Part shown: piece by piece, positions 60,829 to 64,000 of the stretch
Layout of the letters: each line of letters begins with the position of its first letter
Numbering within the stretch: position 1 is the stretch's first letter
Source: G965205725 sp965205725
GTDB lineage: Bacteria > Pseudomonadota > Gammaproteobacteria > Pseudomonadales > Halieaceae
Direction: 5' to 3'
Assembly (NCBI GenBank): GCA_965205725.1
Contig: OZ242189.1
Location: 1,054,001 to 1,118,000 of the forward strand
DNA: 64,000 bases
Translations under genes and position numbers: made by a program
The notes under the pieces: generated by a model
What the model saw: the letters and a program-made list of their open reading frames with translations, nothing else
What the model was told of the DNA's origin: nothing
The model's database searches: none

Positions 60829-61778
60829 TTGGCCTGATCAGCAACCGCAGCAGTGGACATAACCGCGATCACTTCGCGCAACTGTCGCGTCAGATAGAGC
60901 AGCAACCCAATATCGAGCACCGGGTAACCAACTCTACAGAAGAAATACCGGGCGTGCTTGCGCACTTTGCCGCCGAGTCGATTGACACTCTCGCAATCAA
61001 TGGCGGCGATGGCACCGTCTCTGCAGTTCTTGGTTGCGCACTGGAAAACAAGCTATTCCCCACTATTCCCACAGTCGTTGTACTGCCGGGCGGCACTGCC
61101 AATATGAATGCGGGCGACATTGGCGTTCGCGGTAATCTCAAGCAGGCAGTGACAAAATTTTGTCACTGGAGCAAAACACAGACAGGGGATCACGAACGAG
61201 TCCAGCGCTCGCTTATGCGTGTTGATTTCGGTGCGGGAATATTCCATTACGGCATGTTTCTGGGCGCCGGCGTGGTTATGCACGGCACCGAGTATGCACA
61301 CCGTGAAATTCACTCCAGAGGTTTACGCGATGATTTCAGCGTCGGCCTGGGTGCGGCTCGAACAGTGTGGGGAATCATAAGGAGCGAGCCGGAATTCACC
61401 CATCCAGTTGATATAGACCTGGAGGTGCCTTCCCTATCCTATAGCGCTGAGCACAGCGTTCGAATTTTGGCGATCAGCACTCTCGGAAAATTATTCATGG
61501 GAATCCGGCCGTTTTGGGGCAAGCAAGCAGGCTCCCTACAACTGTCTGTTATCGATTCAGATTGCCACAAATTTTTACGCACGTTCACCTCCATCGCCCA
61601 CGGTAAACCCAATAAATATGCTACGCCTGAACATGGTTATCGCAGCATGAATTCAGATCTGATTAAAATACACATGGACGGTTCTTTGAATCTGGATGGT
61701 GAAATACTGACAAGCTCGCGACAGCAAGGGCCTGTTACTATAAGCGGCAGTAAACAGATAAGCTTTATTCGGCTATGA
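60825..61778 (+). CDS. Diacylglycerol/sphingosine-kinase-type lipid kinase
   Basis: 317 residues starting at TTG within a TTGA overlap with the preceding stop. DAGK catalytic domain: IGLISNRSSGHNRDH, DTLAINGGDGTVSAVLG (the GGDGT ATP motif), PTVVVLPGGTANMNAGDIG. It then has a beta-sandwich C-terminal half ending LNLDGEILTSS, a usual feature of DagK/YegS. It should phosphorylate a lipid such as diacylglycerol at the inner membrane. Coupled by 4 nt to the Tam41-like gene. Confidence 0.88.
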   Translation: MIGLISNRSSGHNRDHFAQLSRQIEQQPNIEHRVTNSTEEIPGVLAHFAAESIDTLAINGGDGTVSAVLGCALENKLFPTIPTVVVLPGGTANMNAGDIGVRGNLKQAVTKFCHWSKTQTGDHERVQRSLMRVDFGAGIFHYGMFLGAGVVMHGTEYAHREIHSRGLRDDFSVGLGAARTVWGIIRSEPEFTHPVDIDLEVPSLSYSAEHSVRILAISTLGKLFMGIRPFWGKQAGSLQLSVIDSDCHKFLRTFTSIAHGKPNKYATPEHGYRSMNSDLIKIHMDGSLNLDGEILTSSRQQGPVTISGSKQISFIRL

Positions 61779-62710
61779 GTGAGCGCTGCTCCGTCCCGGG
61801 GCCCACAGCAGAATCGTCGCCAGCGCTTGGCGCATTGATTGACAAGTTGCGGCGGCAGCATTTCGACAGTATCGAGACTGTTTTGATTTACGGCTCCTGC
61901 CTGCGCAGCGGTGACATTTATAACGGGCTACTGGATATCTACTTGATTAGCAATGACTACCAAAGCGCTTATGGCTTCGGTGTAAAAGCGATGGCCAACT
62001 GGGCGCTGCCTCCGAATGTGTTCTACGAACAAATCAATTATCAGGGCAATACCCTGCGCTGTAAATACGCAGTGGTTTCCGAGAATGATTTTGCCAAAGC
62101 CAATAGTCCGGCTGCCTTTGAAAGCTATTTTTGGGGGCGATTCTGCCAACCCACTTGTATTGCCTGGCAGCGCAATGAGCAGGCTCGCGCACGAGCCGAG
62201 ACAAACCTGTTGGCCGCAGTAAGAACTTTCCTAAGCCGCACACTGCCTGCCGTAGCGGATCAGGGAACAGTTGTCGACCTGTGGCGCGAAGCGCTGGCCC
62301 TGAGTTACAACACTGAATTAAGAACCGAACGCGGTGGTCGCTCCCATGAACTGGTCACAGCCTCTCAAGACCACTTCGAAAAAGTCACCCATTACGCAAC
62401 TGCAACTATTTCCGCATTACAGCTTTTAGAGCAGGAGCCGACACTGAATTATCGCGGCGATTATAGTTCAGCGCGACGCTCGCTTGCCCGACTGGCCTGG
62501 CGCCTGCGAAGCATCACGGGAAAACCAAAATCAATCCTGCGCCTGGTTAAAGCCCTCTTCACGTTTGCAGGCGGTCTCGACTATATCGCCTGGAAACTGG
62601 AACGTCACTCCGGCCAAACTATTGTAATCCCAACCCGAGTGAAAAAGGCGCCTCTCATTTTTGCCTGGGGATTTTTTTGGCAACTCTACCGACAGGGGGT
62701 GTTTAAGTGA
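61775..62710 (+). CDS. Tam41/nucleotidyltransferase-like protein (possible phosphatidate cytidylyltransferase)
   Basis: 311 residues. The segment TVLIYGSCLRSGDIYNGLLDIYLI fits a GS-x(n)-D-x-x nucleotidyltransferase core. VFYEQINYQGNTLRCKYAVVSENDF and AFESYFWGRFCQPTCIAW resemble the Tam41 (PF09139) pattern of a KYG/VIS region followed by W..LY..GR..KP. Tam41 makes CDP-diacylglycerol from phosphatidate. A role downstream of the lipid-kinase product would fit the coupling, but the family call is from memory and tentative. The C-terminal ~60 residues are basic and amphipathic, perhaps membrane-associating. Confidence 0.5.
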   Translation: MSERCSVPGPTAESSPALGALIDKLRRQHFDSIETVLIYGSCLRSGDIYNGLLDIYLISNDYQSAYGFGVKAMANWALPPNVFYEQINYQGNTLRCKYAVVSENDFAKANSPAAFESYFWGRFCQPTCIAWQRNEQARARAETNLLAAVRTFLSRTLPAVADQGTVVDLWREALALSYNTELRTERGGRSHELVTASQDHFEKVTHYATATISALQLLEQEPTLNYRGDYSSARRSLARLAWRLRSITGKPKSILRLVKALFTFAGGLDYIAWKLERHSGQTIVIPTRVKKAPLIFAWGFFWQLYRQGVFK

Positions 62711-63666
62711 GCCTGCGAGTTGCTATGTGTATCTGCACCTACCACCGCCCTGAACCCCTGCGGCGCTTGCTACAATCGCTTCGGCACATCGAACATGCAG
62801 GGCTGGCAGCCGATCAAATTGCCGTATTTGTCGTGGACAATGACCCACAAAGCGAGAACGCGGAGATCTGCGAACAAGCCGCTCAAAGCCTGGAATTCAA
62901 ACTGCTGTATGTCCCTGAACCAGAGCCGGGCGTAACCTACGCACGCAATACAGCCGTTGCATCAGCACTCGATTGGGGTGCGGACTTCGTGTCCTTCATC
63001 GACGACGACGATATTCCGCGAAGTGGCTGGCTCGCTGAGCTATTACAGCAACAGGCACAAACCGGAGCCGACCTGATTTTCGGTAGCTGGCGTACTGCTG
63101 AGGATACTCCCGAGTGGGCGAGCCGCGCAGGCATCTTCCGCGACCCAACACGTAATAAGGCGCTGGGGGGCGGTTCAGGCAGATACGGTCTACCTGTATG
63201 CGCCTCTACCTGCAACGTCATGGTCAGCCGCAACATACTGGAGCAGTTGTCTGCTATCGGGCCGGTATTCGATCATCGTTTTAAATTCAGCGGCGGCGAA
63301 GACAAAGATTTCTTTATTCGTGCGCGTGAACTTGGCGCAATACTTACCAGTGCAGACAAGTCAATTATCAATCTTAGTTACGAAGCGGAACGCTACCGTG
63401 CCCGCGGTTTACTTCAGCGAGGGTTCAAATGTGGCTGCTCACAAGCGGGCATGGCTCGAGTCCATGGTTCCCGGCAGCGCGTAGCCAAAATGTTGGCAAA
63501 AGCAGTGATCAAAATACCCTTGGTGTTACTGACTCTACCCTTCACCTGTGTACACACACCGTGGCTGCTGAATCACCTTTACCGCCTGGGCAAGAGTTAC
63601 GGTGTGCTCTATGCAAGCCTTACCCGGCGCAGCTTCAATTACTATGCCAAGGGTGCGCATTCATAG
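62707..63666 (+). CDS. Glycosyltransferase family 2 protein
   Basis: 319 residues from GTG 62707 (GTGA overlap). GT2/GT-A fold: RVAMCICTYHRPEPLRRLLQSL, IAVFVVDNDPQSEN, EPEPGVTYARNTAV, FVSFIDDDDIPRSGWL with the DDD metal site, and GGEDKDFFIRARELGA near the active-site acid. The C-terminal 60 residues are hydrophobic/basic and may bind the membrane. It transfers a sugar, probably to the lipid or glycan made by this cluster. Confidence 0.9.
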   Translation: MSLRVAMCICTYHRPEPLRRLLQSLRHIEHAGLAADQIAVFVVDNDPQSENAEICEQAAQSLEFKLLYVPEPEPGVTYARNTAVASALDWGADFVSFIDDDDIPRSGWLAELLQQQAQTGADLIFGSWRTAEDTPEWASRAGIFRDPTRNKALGGGSGRYGLPVCASTCNVMVSRNILEQLSAIGPVFDHRFKFSGGEDKDFFIRARELGAILTSADKSIINLSYEAERYRARGLLQRGFKCGCSQAGMARVHGSRQRVAKMLAKAVIKIPLVLLTLPFTCVHTPWLLNHLYRLGKSYGVLYASLTRRSFNYYAKGAHS

Positions 63667-63721
63667 AAAAATTTTCGCTGATCCCTTATAGTCAGCACCT
63701 GCAAAGGACGCAAAACAGACC

Positions 63722-64000
63722 ATGAAACACGGCGTATTCATCCAGACAAACCACAAGCAAATCACTGGCGCTATCGTCGCCGAACACGCCTTGCGGCGCT
63801 ATTCAAACAACAACGACAAGTTCAGCGTTACCCTTATGGACACTCGTGATTACCCCATGTTTGCTGAGCGCGAAGGCCAGGATTACCTCCGTGATGGTGT
63901 TACCCGCAGCTGGCTAAATGACGATTTGCAGTCTTTTACTCCCACACGTTTTATGCCGCCAAAGTTGATGGGCTTTGAGGGCAGAGCTGTTGTTATCGAT
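63722..64000 (+). CDS. GT8-like protein, paralogue of the gene at 57783-58685 (3' end outside window)
   Basis: 93 codons from ATG 63722 remain open to the window end: KHGVFIQTNHKQITGAIVAE, then RRYSNNNDKFSVTLMDTRDY, DDLQSFTPTRFMPPKLMG and GRAVVID. It aligns along its whole visible length with the other copy (VFIHTN..., DDLQSFTPLRFLPP, GRAVVMD), at about half identical positions. A second sugar transferase of the same type in one cluster suggests two successive additions. A 55-bp gap separates it from the GT2 gene. Confidence 0.72.
   Translation, partial: MKHGVFIQTNHKQITGAIVAEHALRRYSNNNDKFSVTLMDTRDYPMFAEREGQDYLRDGVTRSWLNDDLQSFTPTRFMPPKLMGFEGRAVVID

Overview
The window looks like the chromosome of an aerobic marine gammaproteobacterium, probably near Halieaceae, Spongiibacteraceae or Cellvibrionaceae; this placement is inferred from gene content and order only. 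The right third carries the conserved block rplM-rpsI / petA-cytochrome b-c1 / sspA-sspB facing rsmI / lpoA-yraN-diaA-dolP, the arrangement known from Pseudomonas and relatives. The left part has clpS-clpA, putA, comM, rep and feoAB. Many degradative enzymes (cytochrome P450, F420-type luciferase-like oxidoreductases, enoyl-CoA hydratase, amidase, CoA-ester lyase, thiolase-fold enzyme with a DUF35 partner, tyrosine catabolism) suggest an organism that degrades aromatic, lipid or steroid-like compounds.

Layout. 1-2.3 kb: clpA (cut by the window start) and clpS. 2.9-12.4 kb: dienelactone hydrolase, LLM oxidoreductase, putA, a double DsbA-like/HCCA-isomerase protein, enoyl-CoA hydratase and amidase. 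12.9-21.6 kb: comM, P450, rep, feoB-feoA, cytochrome c5 and a glutathione transferase whose last codons were replaced by an insertion sequence (21.60-23.27 kb). 23.3-26.7 kb: three-gene operon of cytochrome c4, a MauG-type di-haem peroxidase and a beta-helix/cytochrome c fusion. 26.7-30.8 kb: repeat-rich, decayed mobile zone with tandem repeats, a duplicated 164-nt element with hairpin potential, a helicase fragment, a Fic protein and transposase remnants. 30.8-35.6 kb: TetR, Lrp and the hpd-VOC-FAH-maiA operon. 35.6-39.9 kb: a DUF3604 gene split by two tandem copies of an IS630-type element. 40.1-43.2 kb: DUF35, thiolase-like enzyme, LysE exporter and a probable halohydrin dehalogenase. 43.5-47.4 kb: LLM, CoA-ester lyase, FAD oxidoreductase and a broken SDR gene. 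47.5-56.9 kb: the conserved housekeeping block. 57.0-64.0 kb: an envelope glycan/lipid cluster.

The clearest novelty is a 139-bp (one copy 163-bp) MITE-like element with 14-bp terminal repeats GAGACCTTTGCACG. Four complete copies each have a 5-bp target duplication, and one copy is truncated. One copy landed exactly between the original Shine-Dalgarno sequence and the ATG of putA, and its terminal repeat appears to supply a replacement ribosome-binding site. Other points of interest are an SDR-fold protein carrying the full halohydrin dehalogenase signature, the cytochrome c4/MauG/beta-helix operon with a perfect palindrome upstream, a single-ORF cytochrome b-c1 fusion, and a DAG-kinase-like gene translationally coupled to a Tam41-like gene in the envelope cluster. 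All functions are assigned by reading motifs; no searches were run.
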